A DNA stretch of 64,000 bases from Mycolicibacterium gadium (GCF_010728925.1 NZ_AP022608.1:4526001-4590000), one strand, 5' to 3'; positions 1-10,604 are shown, counted from the first letter of the stretch. Notes: generated from the sequence alone by a model not told the origin. A program made the numbers and translations.

Positions 1-477
1 CACCGCGCGTTGCCGGGCGGACAGGTGCTGCAGCGCCGCGACGAACGCGAGCCGCACCGATTCACGCGAGCCGACGATGTTCGACGGGTCGGTCGAGTCG
101 TCGGGAATGGGCTCCAGCCACGGCACCTCGTCGCGCGCGACGATGTCGTCGACCGGATCGGAGCTGGGCGCGCCGAGCCCCGTCGGCAGCGGCCGGCGCT
201 GACGGCTGTCCAACGCCGTCAAGCAGGTGTTGGTGGCGATCCGGTACAGCCAGGTACGCACGGATGATTTGCCTTGGAACCCCTGGTACGACTTCCATGC
301 CCGCAAGTAGGTTTCCTGCACCAGGTCCTCGGCGTCATGCAGCGACCCGGTCATCCGATAGCAGTGCGCGAGCAGCTCGCGGCGATAGCGCTGCGCGTCG
401 GCCAGAAAGGCGTCTTCGGCGCTGTCGTCGTCCAGATTGCGGGCCAGGACCGTCACCTCGCCGAGCTTAGTCACCAT
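1..477 (-). CDS. sigG: ECF RNA polymerase sigma factor SigG (C-terminus outside window)
   Basis: Read on the minus strand from an ATG at 477, the frame is open to the window edge, so the C-terminal half is missing. The visible part has the sigma region 2 signature of SigG-type ECF factors ([23 protein letters not shown] split across residues 31-55, then the [13 protein letters not shown] stretch) and the start of the region 4 linker ([21 protein letters not shown]). Large ECF factors of this type carry a C-terminal SnoaL-like domain, which lies outside the window. It is divergent from the monoacylglycerol lipase, as in M. tuberculosis (Rv0182c/Rv0183). The family directs stress-responsive transcription; no operator is visible. 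Confidence 0.9.
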   Translation of the reverse strand, partial: MVTKLGEVTVLARNLDDDSAEDAFLADAQRYRRELLAHCYRMTGSLHDAEDLVQETYLRAWKSYQGFQGKSSVRTWLYRIATNTCLTALDSRQRRPLPTGLGAPSSDPVDDIVARDEVPWLEPIPDDSTDPSNIVGSRESVRLAFVAALQHLSARQRAV

Positions 478-483
478 GGGTGA

Positions 484-2357
<1,874 letters not shown>

Positions 2358-2372
2358 ACCTAATCTGGCGCC

Positions 2373-3125
2373 ATGAGTGACGACAAGATGCTGGCGCGCA
2401 TCGCCGCTCTGCTGCGGCAAGCCGAGGGGACCGACAACACGCACGAGGCGGACGCGTTCATGGCCGCCGCCCAACGGCTGGCCACCGCGACATCGATCGA
2501 CCTGGCGGTCGCACGCTCGCATGCATCCAACCGCACCAAGGCGCAGATGCCGGTCCAGCGAACCATCACGATCGGTAACGCAGGCACCCGCGGCCTGCGG
2601 ACCTATGTCCAGCTGTTCACCGTGATCGCGATGGCCAACGACGTGAAGTGCGATGTCGCCTCGAATTCGACGTTCGTATACGCGTACGGGTTCGGCGAGG
2701 ACATCGACGCCAGCCATGCGCTCTACGCCAGCCTGGTGATGCAGATGGTGCGCGCGTCGGAGGCCTACATCGCGTCGGGGGACCACCGGCCGACGCCGAC
2801 GATCACCGCGCGCATCAACTTCCAGCTGGCGTTCGGTGCGCGCATCGGCAAGCGGCTGTCCGAAGCCCGCGAAGAGGCGCAGCGGGAAGCCACCGGACCA
2901 CGCTGGCGCAGAAAGCCGGGCACCGCTATCGCGTTGCGGAACAAGGAGATCGAGCTCAAGGACTTCTACCAGCAGACCTCGGCGGCGCGGGGCACGTGGC
3001 GACCAACCAGTGCGACGGCGGGGTATTCGTCGGCGGCGCGACGCGCGGGTGATCGCGCAGGCCGCAAGGCGCGGCTGGGCAGCGGCGGGGAGCTGTCCGG
3101 TGCCCGCTCGGCCCTGGAGACGTGA
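2373..3125 (+). CDS. DUF2786 domain protein (Rv0184 family)
   Basis: A 250-residue cytosolic protein. The first 45 residues (KMLARIAALLRQAEGTDNTH, then EADAFMAAAQRLA) match the DUF2786 helical domain found in phage and host proteins of unknown function. The remainder is helical and charged, with a basic low-complexity end from about residue 215. The ATG at 2373 lies 15 bases after the lipoprotein stop. The next gene continues in the same reading frame after this stop, as in the Rv0184-Rv0185 pair. The function is unknown; co-transcription with a putative metallohydrolase is the only contextual clue. Confidence 0.82.
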   Translation: MSDDKMLARIAALLRQAEGTDNTHEADAFMAAAQRLATATSIDLAVARSHASNRTKAQMPVQRTITIGNAGTRGLRTYVQLFTVIAMANDVKCDVASNSTFVYAYGFGEDIDASHALYASLVMQMVRASEAYIASGDHRPTPTITARINFQLAFGARIGKRLSEAREEAQREATGPRWRRKPGTAIALRNKEIELKDFYQQTSAARGTWRPTSATAGYSSAARRAGDRAGRKARLGSGGELSGARSALET

Positions 3126-3215
3126 GCGATCAGAGACACCCAGCGGGCCAAGGTCTACGCCGCAGAGGAATTCGTCCGGACACTGTTCGACCGGGCGGCT
3201 GAGCACGGCAACCGG

Positions 3216-3617
3216 GTGGTCGACTTCTTCGGGACGCAGCTGACCCTGCCACCCGAGGGCCGGTTCGCGTCGGTGGAGTCGGTGCAGCGCTACGTCGACG
3301 ACGTGCTCGGCATGGCGCTGGTCCGTGAGGCGTGGCCCGGCGCGGGGGCGTTGACGGTGCGTGCCCGGCGCGGCGTCAGCGCGGCGCACTACGAGCGTGC
3401 CGACGACGGCGCACGCATCGCGGTGCCGGAGAAACGCACGACGTGGGCGCTGCGTGAACTGGTGGTCCTGCACGAGATCGCCCACCATCTCTGCGTCACC
3501 GAACCGCCGCACGGACCCGAGTTCGTCGCGACGTTCTGCGACCTCGCCGGCGGGGTCATGGGTCCGGAAGTCGCCCACGTGCTGCGCGTGGTGTACGCGA
3601 AAGAGGGTGTCCGATAA
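3216..3617 (+). CDS. TIGR04338-type metallohydrolase (Rv0185 family); start codon uncertain
   Basis: The core carries a zinc-protease-like HEIAHH motif (VVLHEIAHHLC) followed by PHGPEFVATFC, typical of a small minimal metallohydrolase family of unknown substrate. The first conventional start is the GTG at 3216. Family-like coding sequence clearly begins earlier: codons from 3126 read AIRDTQRAKVYAAEEFVRT, in frame and directly after the upstream TGA (3123-3125), with no ATG, GTG or TTG. The natural start may therefore be ATC at 3129 or CTG at 3183, or a start codon has been lost. The interval given is the conservative one. Confidence 0.75.
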   Translation: MVDFFGTQLTLPPEGRFASVESVQRYVDDVLGMALVREAWPGAGALTVRARRGVSAAHYERADDGARIAVPEKRTTWALRELVVLHEIAHHLCVTEPPHGPEFVATFCDLAGGVMGPEVAHVLRVVYAKEGVR

Positions 3618-3618
3618 C

Positions 3619-4302
3619 GTGCCCCGTGTGGCCGAGCCTGATTCCCGCCCAGACCCCGAGGCGCTCGATCAGCTCTTCAACGCTGTGCTGCGCACCGAGG
3701 ACGATGCGCTGACCGCCGCGCGGGAGTCGGCCGACGCGGCGGGGATGCCCGCCATCGAGGTATCGGCGCAACACGGGAAGCTGCTGTACCTGCTTGCCAG
3801 GGCGGCACGGGCGACCCGCGTCTTGGAGATCGGCACGCTCGCCGGCTACAGCACCATCAACCTCGCTCGCGCCGTCGGACCGTCGGGTCGTGTCGTCACT
3901 CTCGAGTACGAGGCCGCGCACGCGGATGTCGCACGCCAGAACCTCGCGCGCGCGGGCGTCGAGGACCGGGTGGAGGTGATCGTCGGCGCCGCCCTTGACA
4001 CCTTGCCGGATCTCGAAGCACGCGGTGAGATCTTCGACCTGTCGTTCATCGATGCCGACAAGGAGAACAACGTCGCCTACGTCGAGTGGGCGATCAAGCT
4101 GGGCCGCCCGGGCTCAATCATCGTGGTGGACAACATCGCCCGATTCGGGCGGGTGTTCGCACCCGCGGCAGACGACCATCAGGCCCGCGCCGTGCGCGAC
4201 ATGCTCGAGATGATGGGTGAACATCCGCGTCTGGACACCGCGGCGATCCAGACAGTGGGCACCAAGGGCTGGGACGGCTTCGCGGTCGCGGTTGTCAACT
4301 AG
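3619..4302 (+). CDS. Class I SAM-dependent O-methyltransferase (Rv0187 family)
   Basis: About 227 residues, close to the 220 I recall for Rv0187. It has the catechol-O-methyltransferase-like fold: motif I VLEIGTLAGYS, an acidic SAM ribose-binding residue in VVTLEYEAAH, and the metal and catalytic region FIDADKENN followed by IIVVDNI. These enzymes use a divalent cation to methylate vicinal hydroxyls of aromatic or phenolic substrates; the substrate here is unknown. GTG codons at 3607, 3619 and 3628 are all possible starts; 3619 was chosen for its spacing from the AAAGAGGG at about 3600. The 3' end overlaps the convergent IclR gene by eight bases. Confidence 0.87.
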   Translation: MPRVAEPDSRPDPEALDQLFNAVLRTEDDALTAARESADAAGMPAIEVSAQHGKLLYLLARAARATRVLEIGTLAGYSTINLARAVGPSGRVVTLEYEAAHADVARQNLARAGVEDRVEVIVGAALDTLPDLEARGEIFDLSFIDADKENNVAYVEWAIKLGRPGSIIVVDNIARFGRVFAPAADDHQARAVRDMLEMMGEHPRLDTAAIQTVGTKGWDGFAVAVVN

Positions 4303-4972
4303 CCAGTGATCGCGCGCAGTCGCGCAGGGCGCTGACGATCCGTCGCTCGTTCGCATCGAAGCGGTCGCTCGGCGCCGGCACCGAGATCGCGACGATGTGT
4401 CCGCCCGTCGTCCTCGCGGCGATACCGGCCGCGGAGATCCCGGCGGTGTGCTCGTCGCGGTCGAACGCGATGCCGCTGAGCCCCGCGGACGGGTCGGTCA
4501 GCAGTTCGAGCGCGGCCTTGCCGTTGGCCGTGCACTCCAGCGGGAACCGCACACCCACCGCCGAAACCGCCCGCAGCCGGTGCGCGGACTGCACCTGGTC
4601 GATGAACAACATCTGCTGACCACGCAGTACCGACAGATCCACCGTCTCGCCGGTCGTGCGGGCCAACCTGTCCAGCGTGGGCCGGAACTGTGTCGCAAGG
4701 GTCGCGTCGTCGGCACCGCCCAGCCCGAGCAGTCGTTCGCCGAGGCTGATCCTGCCCTCGTCATCGATGCTCGCGAATCCGATCTCGACCAGTCCGACCA
4801 GCAGCCGTCGCACCGTGGACTTGGCCAGGCCGAGCCGCCCGCCCAGGTCGACCAGCCGAAGCTGGCCTGGTGAAGCGGCGATCTCGTCCAGGGCGGCCGC
4901 CGCACGTCGCAAAACCTGAATTCCGTCTGAACGCCCGGATTCGGATGGCTGATTCTCTTCCGCAGGGGCCAC
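4295..4972 (-). CDS. IclR-family transcriptional regulator
   Basis: 225 residues from a GTG at 4972. An N-terminal winged helix (residues about 20-75, with the recognition region LGLAKSTVRRLLVGL) is followed by an IclR effector domain (LRAVSAVGVRFPLECTANGK, then GIAARTTGGHIVAISVPAP near the end). IclR proteins commonly control degradation of aromatic and other small molecules in response to pathway intermediates. The gene is divergent from an FAD oxidase, with a 65-bp intergenic space holding two palindromes at 4987-5003 and 5009-5025. It therefore very probably regulates that operon and itself. The module is absent from the corresponding place in M. tuberculosis as I recall it. Confidence 0.88.
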   Translation of the reverse strand: MAPAEENQPSESGRSDGIQVLRRAAAALDEIAASPGQLRLVDLGGRLGLAKSTVRRLLVGLVEIGFASIDDEGRISLGERLLGLGGADDATLATQFRPTLDRLARTTGETVDLSVLRGQQMLFIDQVQSAHRLRAVSAVGVRFPLECTANGKAALELLTDPSAGLSGIAFDRDEHTAGISAAGIAARTTGGHIVAISVPAPSDRFDANERRIVSALRDCARSLAS

Positions 4973-4986
4973 CCCACCACTATATT

Positions 4987-5003
4987 GATCCGCAATGCGG
5001 CTC
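4987..5003. promoter_or_regulatory. Palindromic operator 1 (probable IclR site)
   Basis: GATCCGCAATGCGGCTC is palindromic around the A at 4995, with seven of eight base pairs matching. It shares the core CGCAATG(C/T)G with the second palindrome, whose centre lies 22 bp away, or about two helical turns. It starts 15 bp upstream of the IclR GTG. The position between divergent genes and the paired, phased arrangement are what a regulator binding as a dimer of dimers would need; binding by IclR is inferred. Confidence 0.7.
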
Positions 5004-5008
5004 ACAAC

Positions 5009-5025
5009 GATTCGCAATGTGAATC
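5009..5025. promoter_or_regulatory. Palindromic operator 2 (probable IclR site)
   Basis: GATTCGCAATGTGAATC is palindromic around the A at 5017, with seven of eight pairs matching. It ends one base before the AGGAGGG ribosome-binding site (5027-5033) of the FAD oxidase gene. Occupancy here would directly block transcription or its start. Same core as operator 1. Confidence 0.72.
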
Positions 5026-5037
5026 TAGGAGGGCTAA

Positions 5038-6378
5038 GTGGTGGCACTACCGGCGGGGCGGCACTTCGCGCACGGGGCCGACGGGTACGAGGACGCCCGA
5101 CGGTCGACGGTCTGGAATCAACGCGTGCCGGATCGCTATCCGGCGATGATCGTGCAGGCCCACGACGACGACGACGTCATCGCCGCACTGGCCTATGCGA
5201 AGGCCCACGATCTTCAGGTCGGGATCCGGTCGGGCGGACACAGCTGGGCGGCCAACCATCTGCGCGACGGCGGCCTGCTGCTCGATATGCACGGTTTCGA
5301 CCAGGCCACCATCGACAAGGCCAAAATGCTCGCCGTGGCCGGCCCGGGCAAAGGTGGCAGCATCCTGGCGGCCGAACTCGAGGAGCAGGACCTGTTCTTC
5401 CCCGCCGGCCACTGCAAGGGCGTGTGCATCGGCGGGTACCTGCTTCAGGGCGGATACGGCTGGAACAGTCGTGTCTACGGCCCCGCGTGCGAAAGCGTGA
5501 TCGGTCTGGACGTCATCACCGCCGACGGCGAGAAGCTCTACATCGACGCCGAGAATCATCCCGATCTGTACTGGGCGGCGCGAGGTGCCGGTCCGGGGTT
5601 CTTCGCGGCCGTCACGGCCTTTCATCTGAAGCTGTACCCGAAGCCGGCCGTCTGCGGCATGAGCCTGTACGCCTATCCGTTCGACTGCGCAGAGGAGGTG
5701 TTCACCTGGGCGCGTGACATCAGTGCGGACGTGGACCGCAGGGTGGAACTGCAGATCGTCGCCACCAGAACCGTGCGGGATGCCGGGATCGACGGTCCCG
5801 CGATCTTGCTCGCGTCGCCCGTGTTCGCCGACACCGAGGCCGAAGCCGAGGAAGCGCTCGCCCTGTTGGGCACCTGTCCGGCCATCGATCAGGCACTGGT
5901 CAAAGTTCCTTATGCGCCAACGGATCTGCCCACCTGGTACACCGCGGTGATGGCCAACTATCTGGAAGATCACCGCTACTCCGCAGACAACATGTGGACC
6001 TCGGCACCGGCGGCGGACCTGATGCCCGGCATTCGTCGGATCCTCGACACCCTCCCGCCGCACCCCGCGCATTTCCTCTGGCTCAATTGGGGACCGTCAC
6101 CGGCCCGGCAGGACATGGCCTACAGCGTCGAGGCCGAGGTCTACCTCGCGCTCTACGGGGGCTGGATGGACGAGGCCGACGACGACAAGTACGCGAACTG
6201 GCCGCGCGACAACATGGCCGAGATGGCGCATCTGGCCACTGGAATCCAGTTGGCCGACGAGAATCTCGGACAGCGTCCGGCGAAGTTCGCCACCGACGAG
6301 GCCATGGCACGGCTGGACAACGCCCGAGCCGCATACGACCCCGACGGCCGCTTCTACCCGTGGATGGGACGGGTCTGA
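5038..6378 (+). CDS. FAD-binding oxidoreductase, berberine-bridge-enzyme type with two covalent FAD attachment residues
   Basis: 446 residues. An N-terminal PCMH-type FAD domain contains IRSGGHSW (His68, the 8-alpha-histidyl attachment position) and GHCKGVCIGGY (Cys126, the likely 6-S-cysteinyl position). The C-terminal BBE segment RAAYDPDGRFYPWMG closes the fold. Such bicovalent flavoproteins oxidise alcohols, sugars or phenolic compounds with oxygen. There is no signal peptide, so it is cytosolic. A strong AGGAGGG lies at 5027-5033; spacing slightly favours the second GTG at 5041 over the one at 5038. Its stop overlaps the next start (TGATG), so it forms an operon with the PhlG-like gene, probably under IclR control. 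The substrate is unknown. Confidence 0.9.
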   Translation: MVALPAGRHFAHGADGYEDARRSTVWNQRVPDRYPAMIVQAHDDDDVIAALAYAKAHDLQVGIRSGGHSWAANHLRDGGLLLDMHGFDQATIDKAKMLAVAGPGKGGSILAAELEEQDLFFPAGHCKGVCIGGYLLQGGYGWNSRVYGPACESVIGLDVITADGEKLYIDAENHPDLYWAARGAGPGFFAAVTAFHLKLYPKPAVCGMSLYAYPFDCAEEVFTWARDISADVDRRVELQIVATRTVRDAGIDGPAILLASPVFADTEAEAEEALALLGTCPAIDQALVKVPYAPTDLPTWYTAVMANYLEDHRYSADNMWTSAPAADLMPGIRRILDTLPPHPAHFLWLNWGPSPARQDMAYSVEAEVYLALYGGWMDEADDDKYANWPRDNMAEMAHLATGIQLADENLGQRPAKFATDEAMARLDNARAAYDPDGRFYPWMGRV

Positions 6379-7157
6379 TGAGCGCCTACCTCGGTTACCG
6401 CGATGCCGACGGTGACACCCCCTGGGGCGCGTACTTCAATCCCGACATGGCCGAACTGCCAAGGCATGTGGTCGTCGCGCTGGAGCACGGACCTCAGGCC
6501 GACCAGACGCTGCTCGGATTCGATTCCGCGGGAACGATTCTCGACGAGGGCTACCAGCAGACCGAGAACGGATTCGGTCAGCTGCGCGGCGGCGGATTCC
6601 AGGTGTCGGTGCGCACCGAGATGCCCGGCGTCACACCCGCCATGTGGGACTGGTGGTTCGGCTGGCACGGCAGTGAGACGACACGCTACAAACTGTGGCA
6701 CCCACGCGCTCATGCGTCGGCGCGCTGGTCCGACAACGGCGGTGACGGCAGCTGGGTCGGCCGGACGTCGTTGATCGAGGAGTACCTCGGATCGTCGTAC
6801 ACCAAGGCCGCGATCCAGTTCGTCGAGCCACAGGTGATCGGCCTCGAACCGACCCGCCTTGGCGCAGACGTCGCGGTGTGCGCACGGCTGGGATCGGCGG
6901 AGGTGCCCGTCGACATCGGCTGGTTCGTCCACCACGTACGGGCCACCGCCGACGGCGCCGAGATGCGGTCCCGATTCTGGATGGGCGGACCCCACATCGG
7001 CCTGCGAAAGGGAAATATGTTGACCGACGCGGTGATTCGGCCCGTCGCCGCTCACCAGCTGCCCGATCCGCGCGATCTGCTCGTGCACTGCGCTCAGGAG
7101 ATGAACCACCTGGCCGGCTTCCTGCCCGCGGTGTATGCCCAATTCGCGGGTGCATGA
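6378..7157 (+). CDS. Diacetylphloroglucinol-hydrolase (PhlG)-like C-C hydrolase
   Basis: 259 residues resembling the PhlG/phloretin hydrolase family, which use a zinc ion to cleave the bond between an acyl group and an aromatic ring. Candidate metal ligands are His97 (WWFGWHG) or His108 (YKLWHP), Glu134/135 (SLIEEYLG), and the HxxxE pair His237/Glu241 (LLVHCAQEMNH). The HxxxE spacing equals the His270/Glu274 spacing I recall for PhlG. The ATG overlaps the oxidase stop by one base, so the two are co-translated. With the oxidase and IclR it suggests a two-enzyme catabolic or detoxifying module for an acylated phenolic (inference). Confidence 0.8.
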   Translation: MSAYLGYRDADGDTPWGAYFNPDMAELPRHVVVALEHGPQADQTLLGFDSAGTILDEGYQQTENGFGQLRGGGFQVSVRTEMPGVTPAMWDWWFGWHGSETTRYKLWHPRAHASARWSDNGGDGSWVGRTSLIEEYLGSSYTKAAIQFVEPQVIGLEPTRLGADVAVCARLGSAEVPVDIGWFVHHVRATADGAEMRSRFWMGGPHIGLRKGNMLTDAVIRPVAAHQLPDPRDLLVHCAQEMNHLAGFLPAVYAQFAGA

Positions 7158-7165
7158 CATTCCGG

Positions 7166-7180
7166 TGTGTTATTGACACA
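7166..7180. promoter_or_regulatory. Small inverted repeat before the secreted-protein gene
   Basis: TGTGT TATTG ACACA is an inverted repeat with 5-bp arms ending three bases before the ATG at 7184. It could be an operator or chance; no ribosome-binding site is visible between it and the start. Confidence 0.25.
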
Positions 7181-7183
7181 GGT

Positions 7184-7711
7184 ATGTCCAGGACACGAGC
7201 CATCAGCGCAATCGGAGCATGTGCCGCGTTGCTCGCGGCCCCAGCAGCCCAGGCGACACCCAGACCCGCGCCTCCACTGCTGTACGGGTGGTACAACGTG
7301 TCCGTCGACTTCGCGCAGCAGACGTTCAACGGTGCGCCGACGCCCATGCCGTCCAAGACTTTCCTTGTCGAATACACCGCCAACTGCGACGTGAACGGCT
7401 GCGTGGTGACCATGGACAACTCCGACGATCTGTCCCGCGACCCCGGTGCCCCACCGGTGTTCGAGTACCGATGGAACAACGACCGCTGGGAGACGAGCGG
7501 CGACTATCCGTACCTGTGCGAGCGCATGAATCCCGACAGCGCAGTGCAATCCGTGCGGTCGGACTACCTGATCCCTCGACCCGATGGCAGCTTCTTCGGC
7601 CAGCGAGCGATCACCGTCGAGGGCGCCGGATGCCCGGGTGAGGGAGCAGGAGTGCACTCGCTGCCGATCTCGGTGACGCCCGCCGACCCGCCGCCACCTA
7701 CCCCGCGCTAG
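7184..7711 (+). CDS. Secreted mycobacterial protein of unknown function
   Basis: 175 residues from the ATG at 7184. It has a clear Sec signal (RTRAISAIGACAALLAAPA, cleavage probably after AQA), a mature domain with several Cys (TANCDVNGCVV, YPYLCERM, GAGCPGEG), and a Pro-rich end. It resembles the many small exported proteins of mycobacteria that have conserved cysteine pairs and no assigned role. An in-frame ATG at 7154 would add ten residues before the signal and is less likely. The gene starts 26 bases after the PhlG-like gene, so it might be read through from that operon. Confidence 0.78.
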   Translation: MSRTRAISAIGACAALLAAPAAQATPRPAPPLLYGWYNVSVDFAQQTFNGAPTPMPSKTFLVEYTANCDVNGCVVTMDNSDDLSRDPGAPPVFEYRWNNDRWETSGDYPYLCERMNPDSAVQSVRSDYLIPRPDGSFFGQRAITVEGAGCPGEGAGVHSLPISVTPADPPPPTPR

Positions 7712-7754
7712 CCAGCGCTCGTTTAGTACTTCGCCGTTGGGGCACAGACCGGCA

Positions 7755-8147
7755 ATGGACTTTGGCCTCCGGCAGCGCATGCCGACCGTCGAAAGGCAGA
7801 TTTCTGCGCCGCCCGAGGCGGTGTGGAACGTTCTTGTCGACCTCGACCTGTGGCCGCAATGGGGCCCGTCGATTCAGCGGGCCGAGCTGGCGGAGATCGG
7901 GCCGATGAGGTTGGGTTCGCGAGGCAAAGTGTGGACGGCGATCGGAGTCGCGCTGCCGTTCACGATCACCGAATTCGAAGAGAACCGCTGCTGGGCGTGG
8001 GAGGTGGCCGGCCTGCGCGCCACTCGGCATGAGGTGAGACCCGCCGACGGTGGAACCAGGTTGGCGTTCGCAGTCCCGTGGTGGGCGCCGGCCTACCTGT
8101 CGGTGTGTGCGGTGGCACTGCAGCGGATCGACCGCATGGTGACCTGA
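7755..8147 (+). CDS. SRPBCC (START-like) family protein
   Basis: About 130 residues with the helix-grip fold pattern of SRPBCC proteins: VERQISAPPEAVWNVLVDLDL followed by WPQWGPSI at the N-terminus and a terminal amphipathic helix (SVCAVALQRIDRMV). Members bind hydrophobic ligands or act as cyclases; the ligand is unknown here. The start could be ATG 7755 or ATG 7779 (MPTVERQ), with no convincing ribosome-binding site for either. It is convergent with ilvD, 24 bases apart. Confidence 0.8.
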   Translation: MDFGLRQRMPTVERQISAPPEAVWNVLVDLDLWPQWGPSIQRAELAEIGPMRLGSRGKVWTAIGVALPFTITEFEENRCWAWEVAGLRATRHEVRPADGGTRLAFAVPWWAPAYLSVCAVALQRIDRMVT

Positions 8148-8171
8148 GGCGTCCCCGGGCCGGCGTAAGGG

Positions 8172-9908
8172 TCAGCTACAGACCGCGCCGCCGGCCGCCG
8201 AGCCCACCAGCTTGGTGTACTTGGCCAGCACCCCGGTCTTGTAGACGGGCGGCAGTGGTTGGAAGCCCGCCTTACGCGACTCGAACTCGTCCTTGTCGAC
8301 CAGCACGTCGAGCGTGCCGTTCGCGACGTCGAGGCGGATCTTGTCGCCGTCCTTGATGAACGCGATGGGCCCGCCGTCGACCGCCTCGGGCGCAATGTGT
8401 CCCACGCACAGTCCCGTGGTGCCGCCGGAGAACCGGCCGTCGGTCATCAAGAGCACGTCCTTGCCCAGGCCCGCACCCTTGATGGCGCCGGTGATGGCGA
8501 GCATCTCGCGCATGCCGGGTCCGCCCTTGGGTCCCTCGTAGCGGATGACCACGACGTCGCCGTTGGTGATCGTGCCGTCTTCGAGCGCATCGAGCGCGGC
8601 CCGCTCGCGCTCGAAAACCCTTGCCGTGCCCTCGAACACGTCGGAGTCGAAGCCGGCCGACTTGACCACCGCTCCTTCGGGTGCCAGCGATCCGTGCAGG
8701 ATCGTGATGCCACCGGTCGGATGGATCGGATTGTTCATCGCGCGCAACACCTTGCCGTCCGGGTCCGGCGGCTCGATGTGGGCCAGGTTCTCGGCCATGG
8801 TCTCACCGGTCACCGTCAGGCAATCCCCGTGCAGCAGACCGGCATCCAGCAACGCCTTCATGACCACCGGCACGCCGCCGATCTCGTCGACGTGCTTCAT
8901 CACGTGACGGCCGAACGGCTTGACGTCGGCGAGATGCGGGACCTTCTGGCCGACGCGGGTGAAGTCGGCCAGTGTGAGCTTGACCCCGGCTTCCGACGCG
9001 ATCGCCAGTAGGTGCAGCACCGCATTGGTGGATCCACCGAACGCCATCACCACGGCGATGGCGTTCTCGAACGCCTCGATGGTGAGGATGTCGCTGGTGG
9101 TGATGCCGCGACGCAGCATCTCCACGACGGCCTCACCCGAACGACGGGCATAGTCGTCGCGGCGCGAGTCGATCGCCACCGGCGAAGCGCTGCCCGGCAG
9201 CGACATGCCCAGTGCCTCGGCGGCCGACGCCATGGTGTTTGCGGTGTACATACCGCCGCACGCGCCCTCGCCCGGACAGATCGCACGCTCGATGATGTCG
9301 ACGTCCTCGCGCGACATCAGACCGCGGGCGCAGGCGCCGACCGCCTCGAACGCGTCGATGATCGTGACTTCCTTCTCGCTGCCGTCGGTGAGCTTCGCGA
9401 CGCCCGGCATGATCGAGCCGTTGTAGAGGAAGACGCTCGCCAGGTTCAGCCGTGCGGCGGCCATCAGCATGCCGGGGATCGACTTGTCACAGCCGGCGAG
9501 CAGCACCGATCCGTCGAGGCGCTCTGCCTGCATGACAGTCTCGACGCTGTCGGCGATGACCTCTCGCGACACCAGCGAGAAGTGCATGCCCTCGTGGCCC
9601 ATCGAGATTCCATCGGACACCGAGATGGTGCCGAACTCCAGCGGATAGCCGCCGGCGGCGTGGACGCCGCCCTTCACCGACTGCGCGAGCCGTTGCAGCG
9701 ACATGTTGCACGGAGTGATCTCGTTCCACGACGAACCGACGCCGATCTGCGGTTTGGCCCAGTCGTCGTCGCCCATGCCGACGGCGCGCAGCATTCCGCG
9801 GGCCGCTGTCTTCTCGAGGCCGTCGGTGACGTCGCGGCTGCGTGGCTTGATGTCGGGCGTCGATGAGCCGCTGGCGCGGGGAGCATCGGTCGTGGGCTGT
9901 GAGGGCAT
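8172..9908 (-). CDS. ilvD: Dihydroxy-acid dehydratase
   Basis: 578 residues. Catalyses dehydration of 2,3-dihydroxy-isovalerate and 2,3-dihydroxy-3-methylvalerate in valine and isoleucine synthesis. Iron-sulfur ligands are visible as Cys67 ([10 protein letters not shown]), Cys140 ([11 protein letters not shown]) and Cys217 ([13 protein letters not shown]). The C-terminal substrate region contains [12 protein letters not shown] and GHIAPEA. The ATG at 9908 gives the usual family length, about 575. It is divergent from the copper operon, and the RicR box lies 45 bp upstream. The same arrangement occurs in M. tuberculosis (Rv0189c/Rv0190). Confidence 0.97.
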   Translation of the reverse strand: MPSQPTTDAPRASGSSTPDIKPRSRDVTDGLEKTAARGMLRAVGMGDDDWAKPQIGVGSSWNEITPCNMSLQRLAQSVKGGVHAAGGYPLEFGTISVSDGISMGHEGMHFSLVSREVIADSVETVMQAERLDGSVLLAGCDKSIPGMLMAAARLNLASVFLYNGSIMPGVAKLTDGSEKEVTIIDAFEAVGACARGLMSREDVDIIERAICPGEGACGGMYTANTMASAAEALGMSLPGSASPVAIDSRRDDYARRSGEAVVEMLRRGITTSDILTIEAFENAIAVVMAFGGSTNAVLHLLAIASEAGVKLTLADFTRVGQKVPHLADVKPFGRHVMKHVDEIGGVPVVMKALLDAGLLHGDCLTVTGETMAENLAHIEPPDPDGKVLRAMNNPIHPTGGITILHGSLAPEGAVVKSAGFDSDVFEGTARVFERERAALDALEDGTITNGDVVVIRYEGPKGGPGMREMLAITGAIKGAGLGKDVLLMTDGRFSGGTTGLCVGHIAPEAVDGGPIAFIKDGDKIRLDVANGTLDVLVDKDEFESRKAGFQPLPPVYKTGVLAKYTKLVGSAAGGAVCS

Positions 9909-9952
9909 GAGAGCAGTATGCCTTCGGCTTTTCACCGGACAAACTCTTTTAG

Positions 9953-9969
9953 ATACCCCACTGGGGTAT
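9953..9969. promoter_or_regulatory. RicR/CsoR-type copper operator
   Basis: ATACCCCACTGGGGTAT, a perfect 7-bp inverted repeat with a 3-base centre. It matches the TACCC-N5-GGGTA motif I recall for mycobacterial RicR and CsoR boxes. It lies between ilvD and the DUF305/ricR operon, 17 bp before the first start, so copper-responsive autorepression of that operon is expected. An effect on ilvD cannot be excluded. Confidence 0.85.
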
Positions 9970-9986
9970 GCGGTACTCTGATCCTC

Positions 9987-10604
9987 ATGCCGCCTCGCAC
10001 CACACGGATCGCCACCGTCTTCGTAGCCATCTTCGCCGCTTTGCTTCTCACCTCGTGCGCGGGGTCCAACGACCACACCGAGACGCACCAGGCGGACGAA
10101 CCGGTCGGCACCGCCCAGCCCGCCGGCTTCAACGCCGACGACCACGCGTTCGCGACCAACATGATTCCCCACCATGAGCAGGCCATCGAGTTGGCCGCCA
10201 TGGTGCCGGACCGCTCCACCAACGCCGACCTCATCGCGTTGGCCGCCAAGATCTCCGCCGAGCAGGAGCCCGAGATCAAGGCATTGCGGGTGTTCCTCGT
10301 GCAGTGGGATGAAAATCCAGACGATGACGCGTCCCAGGGGGAGCACGGCGGCCACGGCGCGATGGCGGGGATGGTCGACGAGGCCACGATGACGAAACTG
10401 CAGTCGCTGCGAGGCGCCGAGTTCGACACACTGTGGCTGCAGTCGATGATCAGCCACCACCAGGGCGCGATCGAGATGGCCAAGGCCGAGGTCGCCAACG
10501 GTCAGAACGAGGACGTCAAGCGCATGGCTCAGACGATGATCGACACGCAGCAGGCCGAGATCGGCCAGATGAACCAGATGCTGAAAGGTGGGGGAAATGG
10601 CTGA
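9987..10604 (+). CDS. DUF305 copper-associated lipoprotein
   Basis: 205 residues. The N-terminal signal [12 protein letters not shown] has a lipobox Cys, so it is probably anchored outside the membrane. Two DUF305 halves each hold a His-rich metal motif: [15 protein letters not shown] and [16 protein letters not shown], with a GEHGGHG stretch between. Such Met/His-rich proteins are linked to copper binding and are often encoded with copper regulators. Here the gene sits between the RicR box and ricR, overlapping ricR by eight bases, which supports extracytoplasmic copper handling. Confidence 0.88.
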   Translation: MPPRTTRIATVFVAIFAALLLTSCAGSNDHTETHQADEPVGTAQPAGFNADDHAFATNMIPHHEQAIELAAMVPDRSTNADLIALAAKISAEQEPEIKALRVFLVQWDENPDDDASQGEHGGHGAMAGMVDEATMTKLQSLRGAEFDTLWLQSMISHHQGAIEMAKAEVANGQNEDVKRMAQTMIDTQQAEIGQMNQMLKGGGNG

